Below, piece after piece: positions 44,037 to 53,184 of a stretch of DNA of 64,000 nucleotides. Below the pieces are notes generated by a model. The model saw only the letters and a list, made by a program, of their open reading frames with translations, searched no databases and was not told the DNA's origin. The stretch is from Glaciecola petra (GTDB lineage: Bacteria; Pseudomonadota; Gammaproteobacteria; Enterobacterales; Alteromonadaceae): the NCBI RefSeq assembly GCF_031846345.1, contig NZ_JAVRHX010000001.1:620001-684000 (forward strand). Direction: 5' to 3'. Positions within the stretch are counted from its first letter, which is position 1. Every line of letters starts with the position of its first letter. The position numbers and the translations under genes were made by a program.

Positions 44037-44459
44037 GTGTCAGTTAAAGCAATAAATGCCTATCAAAAAGGCAGTTTAAAACAGGACGTCGCTAGCGCCG
44101 ACCCACATAGGTTGACGCTAATGCTAATGCAAGGTGCGCTCGATAGGCTCGCCTATGCTAAAGGTTGCATTACCCGCGATGACTTAAAAGGTCGTGCAGA
44201 AAACCTGTCAAAAGCGACCGCAATTTTTATTAATTTACGCGACACACTTAATGTAGATGTGGGTGGAGAGTTTGCTGAAAACATCTTTAGTTTATACAAC
44301 TATATTATCGATAAATTAACAGAGATTGACACTGAAAATGGCATAACCATTATTGATGAAGTGTCGTCTTTATATTTACCCATAAAAGACGCTTGGGCAG
44401 CAATTTCTGAAGAAGATAAACAAATCGCATATAGTGCTGCTCAGGGTGAAAATGTGTGA
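44037..44459 (+). CDS. fliS: Flagellin export chaperone FliS
   Basis: This protein of about 140 residues has the FliS pattern: INAYQKGSLKQDVASADPHR, LTLMLMQGALDRLAYAKGCI and the later INLRDTLNVDVGGEFAENIF. FliS binds the flagellin C-terminus and prevents premature polymerisation. The frame opens at GTG 44028. I prefer GTG 44037 (MSVKAINAYQ), which leaves AAGGTG upstream as the ribosome-binding site. The stop overlaps the next GTG start by 4 bases. Confidence 0.9.
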   Translation: MSVKAINAYQKGSLKQDVASADPHRLTLMLMQGALDRLAYAKGCITRDDLKGRAENLSKATAIFINLRDTLNVDVGGEFAENIFSLYNYIIDKLTEIDTENGITIIDEVSSLYLPIKDAWAAISEEDKQIAYSAAQGENV

Positions 44460-44848
44460 AAACTACTCTTAAACCAGCTGGTCAACCAAGCAAAATAAGC
44501 AATTTTATTAACGCTGAGCTTGATCATAGTGATACGCCAAGTGAGCTGGCCGACATAAATAAACACTTACTAAAACTGTTTAACTGTAATGTAGAACAAG
44601 ACGCAGATGGTACATTGAGTCAGGCCATAGACGAAGACATTGAAAAATTTATTCTAAAACGCGCGAACTTGGTAGAGTCTTTGCTTAATACTTTGCAAGA
44701 ACAACAGAAACTGTCTTTTGCACGCAAAGAAATTGATATTAATAAAGTGTTACTCGGCGCCGTTGAATTAAAACGAAAGCACGTTCGTGAAAATTTAGCC
44801 AACATTAGCAAAGCATCAAAAGCTATAAAAGAGTACCACCAAGTTTAA
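44456..44848 (+). CDS. Small helical protein in the FliT position
   Basis: This 130-residue protein starts at a GTG overlapping the fliS stop (GTGTGA). It is nearly all helical: IEKFILKRANLVESLLNTLQ and EQQKLSFARKEIDINKVLLG, ending in a lysine-rich tail with KHVRENLANISKASKAIKEY. FliT, the FliD chaperone, has this size, fold type and position directly after fliS, but the sequence shows no motif that proves it. I treat FliT-like as a contextual guess. Confidence 0.55.
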   Translation: MKTTLKPAGQPSKISNFINAELDHSDTPSELADINKHLLKLFNCNVEQDADGTLSQAIDEDIEKFILKRANLVESLLNTLQEQQKLSFARKEIDINKVLLGAVELKRKHVRENLANISKASKAIKEYHQV

Positions 44849-44912
44849 GATCAGAACCAGTTAATTTCTGTTGTCACTTAATATAAACACAACGGGATTT
44901 TACTAGACATTT

Positions 44913-47900
44913 ATGCTTACCGATATTCGATTGCATCTTGAACCAGACGACGAAAAACAAAGTCAATCTGAACAACGACTAGCAGGATTAATCAATAGTC
45001 AACACGCTAAAAACGTTCAAGCATTCATGCATTATGTGCCTAGTATTGGCAGTCTAATAAGCCAAATTCCGACCCGCAATTTGAGTGTGTTTGTAGATAA
45101 AAACAAACAGACTAATATTGTTGATTTCAATACTGGACGTTGTTTTTATCCTATTAATGTTGATGAGAATATTTCTCAGCAAGTTGAAAATTACTATTTT
45201 TATTCCTCGCTTTTATGTTTTTCTGAAAATAATGTAAAGACGCTAAAAGCGAAAGATAATAGTTTTACCGAAAGATCTGTTTACGCAAAAGCACTGCATG
45301 CTCATGTTGAAAATAATCCGCCTGATGCACTAGTCATTTTGGGCTTAGGCAAAGCAACACATATCCCCATTTTATTGAATAGTATTTCATGTAGCAAACT
45401 AGTTATCTATGAATCAGATTGGCAATTATTTAAAGCAAGTCTTTCTATTTTTGACTGGGCTAATTTTTTAGAAAATGCAACCAACAGTGGCATCCAATTG
45501 TTTTTTCAAATTGGCGATAATATCCATCAATTTTTTAAAGAAATCAATGAACTACACACACAGCTAGGTGTGTCAGAAGTGCTTGTTTATCAACATCAAA
45601 TCACGCCAGTTTTTAATAAAATAGTATCAAACATTCGTTTGGGTAAATGGCATAATGGCATTGCTGAGTTGTCGCAAACGCTAGATCACAGTGCTCACTT
45701 TTTAACCTCATTTAATGCTAATCACGCTCAAAACTGGACAGCTATTGAACATGACAGTAGTCCATTATATCTCGAAAATTTAGCCAGTTTACTATTGCAC
45801 TTTCCAGACTTACATGCCGCTTTTGAGGATTATCATTGTCGGCAATGGCAAATTGTTCGTCATAACACTACACAAGATATTAATATTTATAATATCAACG
45901 AAGGAAACTTTTTTGCCGGGGATGACCCAAAACGTGAAGCTTTGTTGTTAGCGCAGCATTTTAAAAACAATCCAAGCGTGGATGGCTTAGCCTTTGGTTA
46001 CAGTGCAGATAAGTTAAAGCACTATGTACATAACAGTTTTATTTGCCAATTAGATGCACGTCTTCAAGCACGAGAAAAACATATAAAAAGCCTCCCCAAA
46101 AAAATTAAGGTGTTGTTAGTTTTTGGCTTAGCAGAAGGGTATTTATTAGCATCTTTATTGAATGAACATGAGGTAGAAAATCTCATAATATGCGAACCCA
46201 ATCCAGACTTTTTTGCGGCAAGTCTACATGCCATAGACTGGTCAGAAATACTCAATAATTGTGAGTCCAATGACTGTAAATTGTACATAAATATAGGTGA
46301 ATCAAGTTCACGCTTGTTCAAGGACTTAATGTCGCAGTTTATGCAAATAGGGCCACATTTATTGAATGAAACTTTTATCGTTCAAGCATACGATAACCCG
46401 ATGTTAGCGCAAGTATTAAACGAAGTTCGTCAGCAATTAATGGTGATCTTCTCTATGGGTGAAAATTTCGACCATGTCGTTTATGGTATTGCACATACAT
46501 TTCACGCTTTACATCGAGGCGTGCCAGTAATGCGCAGCATGCCGCAGCAATACTTAGCAGTTAAAGACAAATCAACACCAATATTTATAGTGGGTAATGG
46601 TCCCTCTCTTGACGATTGTATTGATGTGATTAAAGAGCACAGAGAATCTGCGATTGTGATAAGTTGCGGAACAGCATTACAAGCCTTACACCGAAATGGT
46701 ATATGTCCAGATTTTCATGGTGAAGTTGAACAAAACAGAGCAAATTTTGATTGGGCATCGCGTATTGACGATCCAGAATATTTAAAGCAAATAACACTAT
46801 TAAGTGTCAATGGTATACATCCAGACACTTGTGATTTGTATAAAAATGTACTGATGGCATTTAAAAGTGGAGAATCAAGTTCACAAACATTTTTAGCAAT
46901 GTTGAATGCAGAACATTTCACTACCTTGGATTACGCATATCCCACAGTAACTAATCTAATTTTAAATATATTTTTAACGCTTGGATTTGAACAACTTTAT
47001 TTAGTCGGTGTAGATTTGGGCTTTGCTGACCAAAATAAACACCATAGTAAAGATTCTGGTTACTATCAAAACGGAAAGCAGCTCTTTGATTATCAGAGCA
47101 CGCATAATACAACCATGCGAGTAAAAGGTAACCATCACGAGTGGGTGTATACCAAAACAGAGTTTAATATTTCTCGAATGATCCTTGAACAATTGTTAAG
47201 AGAACAAAAAACAAAAGGTAAAAACATTGATTGTTTTAATTTGTCTAATGGGGTGTTTATTGAAGGGACAAGGTCGCTGCACAAAAATGATGTGCTAATT
47301 ACTACCCATCAAGCAGAAAAACAGCGTGCTTTAAAAAACCTACAAACTTGCTTCATATCACCACAAGTTGATTTAGCGAATATGTTAGCGCAAGCATACA
47401 GCAGTGAGTTAATGTTTAAACAAGTGCGCCAGTTGGAGCAAATTTGCGCGGCAAGGCTGTCTTCATTGAACGATGTTGATGCGCTCATTCAGTCTTTGCA
47501 AGCACAATTAAATGTGGCGAAAACACATGGTGGCTCGCTCTATTTTTATTATTTTTACAATAGTATTAATTATTTGTCTGCAGGTTTGTCAAAAGCGGCC
47601 ATGCGTTCAAGTGAAATAATGGGTGAATTTGCTGACACAGAAGAAGACCTACAAAGTTACCTAAGCGATTGCAATGAAATACTCGGCACCTGGCGGGTCT
47701 TTATAGAAGACGCTAAGCACCTTATCCATCACCAATTGAGTTTAGTTGATACTTCAGAAGCTTTCTCCCAAATTCGAGAACAGTTATTGTTAAAACACAA
47801 ATCAAAAAGGCTTGCTGTTTACGTCTCTGATACAACTACACGTGCTTTATTACAAAGCTATATTCACGACAAAAATATACCCAATATTAATATCATTGAC

Positions 47901-48539
47901 AGTGTTCAACTAACAAGTAGTGAGCACTACGATTGTGTACTGTTTGACATAACAAACGACCATGACGTTGCGATTTTCAAAACCACAATTGCTGAAGAAA
48001 CAAGTGCTAATATTATGGTAATAGTGCATCAGCAAACGCACTTTGAAGTTATAAATGCCGATTGCACTAACACTATTATGTATTTACCTAACATGATAGA
48101 CGTCTTAAATGCTTCCCAAAACCAACAGTTTGAACAAGGCGAGTTAGAGGCTATTACGATAGAAAACTATTTACATCATATCAGCGCGAGGGCACAAGAT
48201 TATCATAAATTTGCATTTGTATTTTGCAAACCAAGCTTTAAAAAAACTGGCTTGATAAATGCATCTACTAATGCTTTAAGTGATTTACAAAGCGAATATG
48301 ATTCAAAATCAGTATCGATAATTAAACAAGGTTTATTGTCCATGGTAAATACAGTGTTCAGCAAAAACACGGCAAACGGGCACTTATCAAACACCTATAT
48401 GTTTAAACACTATTTGGCTGTAACAAAACCAGAGAGTAATACCAACGCAATTACTTTACAGGATGCTACGCGAAACCGAGGACTATTGATGCACAGACCA
48501 CCAAAGGCATTTGAGTTATTGGGCCCTTGGTTAGAGTAA
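44913..48539 (+). CDS. Maf-type flagellin glycosyltransferase (motility accessory factor, DUF115/MptE-like)
   Basis: This 1208-residue cytoplasmic protein has the Maf/DUF115 core near residues 555-760: TPIFIVGNGPSLDDCIDVIK, then ISCGTALQALHRNGICPDFH and LYLVGVDLGFADQNKHHSK. Maf proteins transfer pseudaminic or legionaminic acid onto flagellin Ser/Thr before export. N-terminal to it are two similar Rossmann-like units, about 136-250 and 397-520, that share a V-LG-L...LL...L-I-E...F-ASL...DW...L-N...IG pattern, so this half is internally duplicated. A C-terminal region (about 760-1208) is mostly helical, with one more alpha/beta stretch near 970-1100. The genes pseB, pseC and pseF follow directly, which fits pseudaminic acid as donor. 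The ribosome-binding site is weak. Confidence 0.85.
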   Translation: MLTDIRLHLEPDDEKQSQSEQRLAGLINSQHAKNVQAFMHYVPSIGSLISQIPTRNLSVFVDKNKQTNIVDFNTGRCFYPINVDENISQQVENYYFYSSLLCFSENNVKTLKAKDNSFTERSVYAKALHAHVENNPPDALVILGLGKATHIPILLNSISCSKLVIYESDWQLFKASLSIFDWANFLENATNSGIQLFFQIGDNIHQFFKEINELHTQLGVSEVLVYQHQITPVFNKIVSNIRLGKWHNGIAELSQTLDHSAHFLTSFNANHAQNWTAIEHDSSPLYLENLASLLLHFPDLHAAFEDYHCRQWQIVRHNTTQDINIYNINEGNFFAGDDPKREALLLAQHFKNNPSVDGLAFGYSADKLKHYVHNSFICQLDARLQAREKHIKSLPKKIKVLLVFGLAEGYLLASLLNEHEVENLIICEPNPDFFAASLHAIDWSEILNNCESNDCKLYINIGESSSRLFKDLMSQFMQIGPHLLNETFIVQAYDNPMLAQVLNEVRQQLMVIFSMGENFDHVVYGIAHTFHALHRGVPVMRSMPQQYLAVKDKSTPIFIVGNGPSLDDCIDVIKEHRESAIVISCGTALQALHRNGICPDFHGEVEQNRANFDWASRIDDPEYLKQITLLSVNGIHPDTCDLYKNVLMAFKSGESSSQTFLAMLNAEHFTTLDYAYPTVTNLILNIFLTLGFEQLYLVGVDLGFADQNKHHSKDSGYYQNGKQLFDYQSTHNTTMRVKGNHHEWVYTKTEFNISRMILEQLLREQKTKGKNIDCFNLSNGVFIEGTRSLHKNDVLITTHQAEKQRALKNLQTCFISPQVDLANMLAQAYSSELMFKQVRQLEQICAARLSSLNDVDALIQSLQAQLNVAKTHGGSLYFYYFYNSINYLSAGLSKAAMRSSEIMGEFADTEEDLQSYLSDCNEILGTWRVFIEDAKHLIHHQLSLVDTSEAFSQIREQLLLKHKSKRLAVYVSDTTTRALLQSYIHDKNIPNINIIDSVQLTSSEHYDCVLFDITNDHDVAIFKTTIAEETSANIMVIVHQQTHFEVINADCTNTIMYLPNMIDVLNASQNQQFEQGELEAITIENYLHHISARAQDYHKFAFVFCKPSFKKTGLINASTNALSDLQSEYDSKSVSIIKQGLLSMVNTVFSKNTANGHLSNTYMFKHYLAVTKPESNTNAITLQDATRNRGLLMHRPPKAFELLGPWLE

Positions 48540-48564
48540 GCATGCGTAATTTGGAGAAAACACA

Positions 48565-49563
48565 TTGTTTGACAACAAAAGTATATTAATCACGGGTGGC
48601 ACAGGTAGTTTTGGTAAGCGTTTTATCCGCTTTGTCCTAGATAACTATGCCCCTTCACGCTTGATCGTTTTTTCGCGAGACGAATTAAAACAATTCGAAA
48701 TGCAGCAAGAGTTTAATCATAAATCGATGCGCTACTTTATTGGCGATGTGCGTGATAAAGAAAGATTAATAGCAGCGACTAAAAATGTCGATTTTGTGGT
48801 TCATGCAGCTGCGTTAAAGCAAGTCCCTGCAGCAGAATACAACCCTAATGAATGTATAAAAACAAATATTAATGGCGCACAAAACGTCATTGATGCATGC
48901 ATTAGCAACAGTGTCGATAAAGTTATTGCGCTGTCAACAGACAAGGCGGCTAACCCAGTAAATTTATATGGTGCAACAAAACTGGCCTCTGACAAATTAT
49001 TCGTCGCAGCGAATAATATAGCAGGTGCAAATGGTCCTCGTTTTGCAGTGGTTCGTTACGGAAATGTAGTGGGTTCAAGGGGTTCCGTGGTGCCATTTTA
49101 TCGAAAGTTATTAAATGAAGGTGCAAAAAAATTACCGGTCACACATACCGAAATGACGCGATTTTGGATAACTTTGGACGATGGAGTGAGTTTTGTTGTG
49201 AAAAACTTCGCACGCATGCAGGGCGGCGAAATTTTTGTCCCTAAAATTCCATCAATAAATATTTTAGATTTGGTTGAAGCAATGAGTGGTACGCGGGAGC
49301 ATGATCTTATTGGTATTAGGCCAGGGGAAAAGCTTCATGAAGTAATGGTACCTGAAGAAATGGCACATCATAGTATCGAATTTGAAGACCATTTTGTAAT
49401 AACACCAGCAATTACATTTTTTGAAGATGCTGTTAATTACAAGCAAAACAAATTATTTGAAAAAGGGACACAAGTGAGTGATAAATTTGAATATCACTCT
49501 GGTACTAACCCTCACTTTTTAAGTATTAATGAGCTAATTGGGCTCGATCAACAAACCGTATAA
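48565..49563 (+). CDS. pseB: UDP-GlcNAc 4,6-dehydratase (inverting) PseB
   Basis: This 332-residue SDR enzyme has MFDNKSILITGGTGSFGKRF (NAD-binding GxxGxxG), GDVRDKERL, VVHAAALKQVPAAEYNPNEC, LSTDKAANPVNLYGATK (catalytic Thr-Asp-Lys and the YxxxK pair) and VVRYGNVVGSRGSVVPFY. This is the FlaA1/PseB pattern, the first step of CMP-pseudaminic acid synthesis: dehydration and C5 inversion of UDP-GlcNAc. The start is TTG at 48565 with GGAG 8 bases upstream. No ATG lies at the N-terminus. It follows the Maf gene by 25 bp and precedes pseC by 8 bp. Confidence 0.93.
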   Translation: MFDNKSILITGGTGSFGKRFIRFVLDNYAPSRLIVFSRDELKQFEMQQEFNHKSMRYFIGDVRDKERLIAATKNVDFVVHAAALKQVPAAEYNPNECIKTNINGAQNVIDACISNSVDKVIALSTDKAANPVNLYGATKLASDKLFVAANNIAGANGPRFAVVRYGNVVGSRGSVVPFYRKLLNEGAKKLPVTHTEMTRFWITLDDGVSFVVKNFARMQGGEIFVPKIPSINILDLVEAMSGTREHDLIGIRPGEKLHEVMVPEEMAHHSIEFEDHFVITPAITFFEDAVNYKQNKLFEKGTQVSDKFEYHSGTNPHFLSINELIGLDQQTV

Positions 49564-49571
49564 ACTTCCTT

Positions 49572-50720
49572 ATGATTAATTATGGCAAGCATAGTATTAA
49601 CCAAAACGATATTGCAGCAGTTGTTGATGTATTAGAAAATCAATTTTTGACACAAGGTCAGCAAGGACCCTTATTTGAGAAAGCATTGTGTCACTATACC
49701 GGCGCGGCGCATTGTACCTTAGTTAATAGCGCGACGTCGGGCCTTCATGTTGCGTGTATGGCAATAGAATTAGGCAAGGGTGACATTTTATGGACCGTGC
49801 CAAATTCTTTTGCCGCATCTGCAAATTGTGCTCGGTATTGTGGCGCAGAGGTTGATTTTGTTGATATAGATTCAACAACGCGTAATATTAGCGTTGTACA
49901 GTTGGATAATAAACTTTTACAAGCGCAACAAAATAATGCCTTACCTAAAGCGCTAGTAGTTGTCCACTTTGCCGGTATCAGCTGCGATATGCAGGCAATA
50001 CGAGCATTATGTGCCCCATTAAAAATCGCAATAATTGAAGATGCTGCACATAGCTTAGGAAGCCAATATTTAGATAAAAATGTAGGTAATTGTCAATTTT
50101 CTGATATCGCTGTATTGAGCTTTCATCCGGTAAAGTCTATTACTACCGCAGAAGGCGGTGCGATAATGACAAACAATGAAAAGCTGGCAAAAAAATGTCA
50201 ATTGTATAGTAAGCATGGTATTACTCGAGATACTGAGCTTATGCAAGGTGCGTCAGAAGGGCCTTGGTATTATCAACAACTTTGCCTTGGTTATAATTAT
50301 CGTTTAAGTGATATACATTCGGCTTTGGGTCTTTCACAGTTATCCCGAGTAGATGAATTTATTCATAAAAGACGCGTAATTGCAGCTAAATACTTTGATC
50401 GCTTGCAAAATTTACCATTAAAACTGCCACAAATAGACAATATTGACTCGGCTAGTTGGCACTTATATATGGTGGAATTGACACAACATAATAGAGCTGA
50501 GGTTTATGAAGCTTTGCACGCCAATGGGATTGGCGTGAATGTGCATTATATCCCCATTCATCTGCATCCTTATTATCAAGAATTAGGTTTTGAAGCGGGT
50601 CAATTTCCGGTGTCAGAAAATTTCTATAATCATGCGTTAACCTTACCCATATATTATGACTTAAGTGAAGATGAGCAAGATCGAGTGATATCAGTCTTAC
50701 ATGATATACTTGCCGAGTAA
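49572..50720 (+). CDS. pseC: UDP-4-amino-4,6-dideoxy-N-acetyl-altrosamine transaminase PseC
   Basis: This 382-residue DegT/DnrJ-family aminotransferase starts MINYGKHSINQNDIAAVVDV and has FLTQGQQGPLFEKALCHYTG, VNSATSGLHVAC, IIEDAAHSLGSQY and the PLP lysine in SFHPVKSITTAEGGAI. These match PseC, which aminates the PseB product using glutamate. It is the second DegT-family protein in the window; the other is the C-terminal half of the fused protein at 5928, which has a different FYATKSITTGDGG site. The upstream ribosome-binding site is weak, so coupling to pseB is likely. Confidence 0.92.
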   Translation: MINYGKHSINQNDIAAVVDVLENQFLTQGQQGPLFEKALCHYTGAAHCTLVNSATSGLHVACMAIELGKGDILWTVPNSFAASANCARYCGAEVDFVDIDSTTRNISVVQLDNKLLQAQQNNALPKALVVVHFAGISCDMQAIRALCAPLKIAIIEDAAHSLGSQYLDKNVGNCQFSDIAVLSFHPVKSITTAEGGAIMTNNEKLAKKCQLYSKHGITRDTELMQGASEGPWYYQQLCLGYNYRLSDIHSALGLSQLSRVDEFIHKRRVIAAKYFDRLQNLPLKLPQIDNIDSASWHLYMVELTQHNRAEVYEALHANGIGVNVHYIPIHLHPYYQELGFEAGQFPVSENFYNHALTLPIYYDLSEDEQDRVISVLHDILAE

Positions 50721-50753
50721 GCGATGTTTATACATGAAGAGTGCAACTAACCT

Positions 50754-51458
50754 ATGCAAAATAATGCGCGCTTAGCGTTAATTCCGGCTCGTAGTGGAAG
50801 CAAACGGATACGCGGTAAAAATACCAAATTATTCTGCGGGAAACCACTGATTGCATATTCAATCGAGGCGGCAAAAGCGTCGCGCTTGTTTGACGAAATT
50901 GTAGTGTCGACTGACTGCCCCGATATTGCGAAATTAAGCCAATCATTAGGTGCTAGCGTTCCCTTTATGCGACCAGCATCGCTATCTGATGATTTTACGG
51001 GCACTCGCGAAGTCATTACCCATGCGATCAATGCACTACAAGCCACTAACAAACAGTACGAATTCTGTTGCTGTATATACGCAACGGCGCCTTTCTTACA
51101 AGCTGAGTTTTTGCAGAAAGGGATAACACTACTTGAAGCTGATAAAGAAAAAGCATTTGCTTTTTCGGTTACTAGTTTTGGTTTTCCAATTCAACGTGGA
51201 ATTACTATCGAAAATGGCATTGTTAATCCTTTGTTTCCAGAACATGTATTAACACGTTCTCAGGATCTTGAATCTTGTTTTCATGACGCTGGCCAATTTT
51301 ATTGGGGGCGCACAAAAGACTACTTAAACCCCGCCAGAACATGGTTTTCTAAAGACTCACTTGCAATACAAATCCCACGACATTTAGTACAAGATATAGA
51401 CACTGAAGAAGATTGGTTGCGTGCCGAGCTAATGTATAAAGCCTATACAAAAAGCTAA
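50754..51458 (+). CDS. pseF: Pseudaminic acid cytidylyltransferase PseF
   Basis: This 234-residue CMP-sugar synthase has the signature IPARSGSKRIRGKNTKLFCG near the N-terminus, followed by IVVSTDCPDIAKLSQ, FMRPASLSDD, and the C-terminal HDAGQFYWGRTKDYL and VQDIDTEEDWLRAELMY. PseF activates pseudaminic acid with CTP as the last step before the Maf transferase. The order pseB-pseC-pseF without pseG, pseH or pseI in between is noteworthy. The next gene is the regulator flrA. Confidence 0.9.
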   Translation: MQNNARLALIPARSGSKRIRGKNTKLFCGKPLIAYSIEAAKASRLFDEIVVSTDCPDIAKLSQSLGASVPFMRPASLSDDFTGTREVITHAINALQATNKQYEFCCCIYATAPFLQAEFLQKGITLLEADKEKAFAFSVTSFGFPIQRGITIENGIVNPLFPEHVLTRSQDLESCFHDAGQFYWGRTKDYLNPARTWFSKDSLAIQIPRHLVQDIDTEEDWLRAELMYKAYTKS

Positions 51459-51601
51459 TAAACACCAAAAATGTGTCAAAAAATATTATTTTTTGCTGTC
51501 AAAAAGACGACTTTTCTATACTATTAGGTAAATCGTTATATTATTATCTATGCATAAGTCATAGACGTTTTAATCATCTAGTACACACGAGTTGGAGCAG
51601 T

Positions 51602-53065
51602 ATGAGCAAACTTTTGGTAGTCAGTGAAAACCAAACCCGTAAGCAGAATTTAGAAATTATCTTGTCTTTCTTAGGGGAGCAGTTTTTTAGTTGTGGTTAC
51701 ACTGATTGCGTCGCAACGATTGCTGAAAGTGGCGATTGGGGAGCGATTTTGCTAGACGGTGAGGTGCCAGAGATAGCGGAAGATATCATAGAAAAATACC
51801 CCGATAGCCCATTTATTAACATTGGCTTTCAACTAAGCGGTGATCGCGAGTTTAAAAACTTGATTGGTTCTCTTTATGAACCAATCACCTACCCGAACTT
51901 AAGCGAGTTACTAAAATTAAGCAATGAATACCACACCGCGAACCGTCCACTATCTTCTTTAATGACGGGAAAAACAAAGCTGTTTAGAAGCCTCGTTGGT
52001 AATTCTCATGGCATCACAGATGTTAGGGAACTCATAGAACAAGTGGCTCCTGTTGAAGCCAATGTACTTATTCTCGGCGAGTCGGGAACCGGGAAAGAAG
52101 TTGTCGCAAGAAACATTCACTACATGTCAAAGCGCCAAAAAGGTCCATTTGTTCCTGTTAACTGCGGTGCTATTCCTGGTGATTTGCTTGAAAGTGAATT
52201 GTTTGGGCATGAAAAAGGCGCCTTTACAGGCGCGATAAGTGCACGAAAAGGACGCTTTGAATTAGCTGAAGGGGGAACCTTATTTTTAGATGAAATAGGG
52301 GATATGCCTTTACAAATGCAAGTCAAATTACTACGCGTTTTGCAAGAAAGAATATTTGAACGCGTTGGTGGTGCTAAAACCCTAAGATGCGATGTGCGTA
52401 TTATCGCAGCTACTCACCGTAATTTAGAAGAAATGATTTTGAAAGGTAGATTTAGAGAAGATTTATATTATCGTCTCAATGTCTTCCCAATTGAAACGCC
52501 TGCCCTGCGCGATAGGGCACAAGATATCCCTTTGCTGTTGCAAGAACTTGTCACTCGTCTAGAAAATAATAAACAGTCTCCGGTTAAATTTACGCAAACT
52601 GCCATGGGTTCATTGATGCGGCATAGCTGGCCCGGCAATGTCCGTGAGTTATCTAATTTAGTGGAGCGATTATCTATTCTGCACCCCTTGCAGGTGATAG
52701 ATTTAAAACATCTGCCTCACAAGTATCAATTTGACGATAATGGTACACAATTTCCAGAGTCTGACAATACAGAGAAAGAACAACAAGAGCGTGATGCAAT
52801 TAATGCGATGTTTAAGTTTGAAGGTGCTAGTCCACCGGCTAGTGATACAGATTTACAATCGGTCGACGCTAGCCTACCTTCTGACGGCGTGAACCTAAAG
52901 GAATACCTATCCGATTTAGAGATAAACTTAATCAAACAAGCTTTAGAGCAACAAGACTGGGTTGTGGCAAGAGCTGCGGACCAATTAGGCATGCGCAGAA
53001 CAACATTAGTCGAAAAAATGCGCAAATATGAAATTGTTAGATTAGAAAAAGCTGACGGTCAATAA
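51602..53065 (+). CDS. flrA: Sigma-54-dependent flagellar master regulator FlrA (FleQ)
   Basis: This 487-residue protein has an N-terminal FleQ-type receiver-like domain (MSKLLVVSENQTRKQNLEII to about 110). The central AAA+ domain has Walker A ILGESGTGKEVVARNI near residue 157, ELFGHEKGAFTGAISARKGR (GAFTGA sigma-54 loop) near 205, and Walker B GGTLFLDEIGDMPL. The C-terminal Fis-type helix-turn-helix includes DWVVARAADQLGMRRTTLVE. It activates class II flagellar genes at sigma-54 promoters, such as the flrB one below. The frame is open from 51473, but ATG 51602 begins the conserved domain and follows TTGGAG. Confidence 0.9.
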   Translation: MSKLLVVSENQTRKQNLEIILSFLGEQFFSCGYTDCVATIAESGDWGAILLDGEVPEIAEDIIEKYPDSPFINIGFQLSGDREFKNLIGSLYEPITYPNLSELLKLSNEYHTANRPLSSLMTGKTKLFRSLVGNSHGITDVRELIEQVAPVEANVLILGESGTGKEVVARNIHYMSKRQKGPFVPVNCGAIPGDLLESELFGHEKGAFTGAISARKGRFELAEGGTLFLDEIGDMPLQMQVKLLRVLQERIFERVGGAKTLRCDVRIIAATHRNLEEMILKGRFREDLYYRLNVFPIETPALRDRAQDIPLLLQELVTRLENNKQSPVKFTQTAMGSLMRHSWPGNVRELSNLVERLSILHPLQVIDLKHLPHKYQFDDNGTQFPESDNTEKEQQERDAINAMFKFEGASPPASDTDLQSVDASLPSDGVNLKEYLSDLEINLIKQALEQQDWVVARAADQLGMRRTTLVEKMRKYEIVRLEKADGQ

Positions 53066-53133
53066 TTTGAACCTAAAGTCATAATATTGACATAGCTATA
53101 AAACTATTTCCTTTAAAAACAAGTAGTTAAATT

Positions 53134-53149
53134 TGGCATATAGAATGCA
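53134..53149 (+). promoter_or_regulatory. Sigma-54 promoter of flrBC
   Basis: TGGCATATAGAATGCA has GG-N10-GC spacing and lies 35 bases before the flrB ATG, after the flrA stop. The position fits FlrA-driven transcription of flrBC. Confidence 0.75.
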
Positions 53150-53184
53150 TTGGGTACAGTATGTAGTGACTAAAGTGCCAATGT

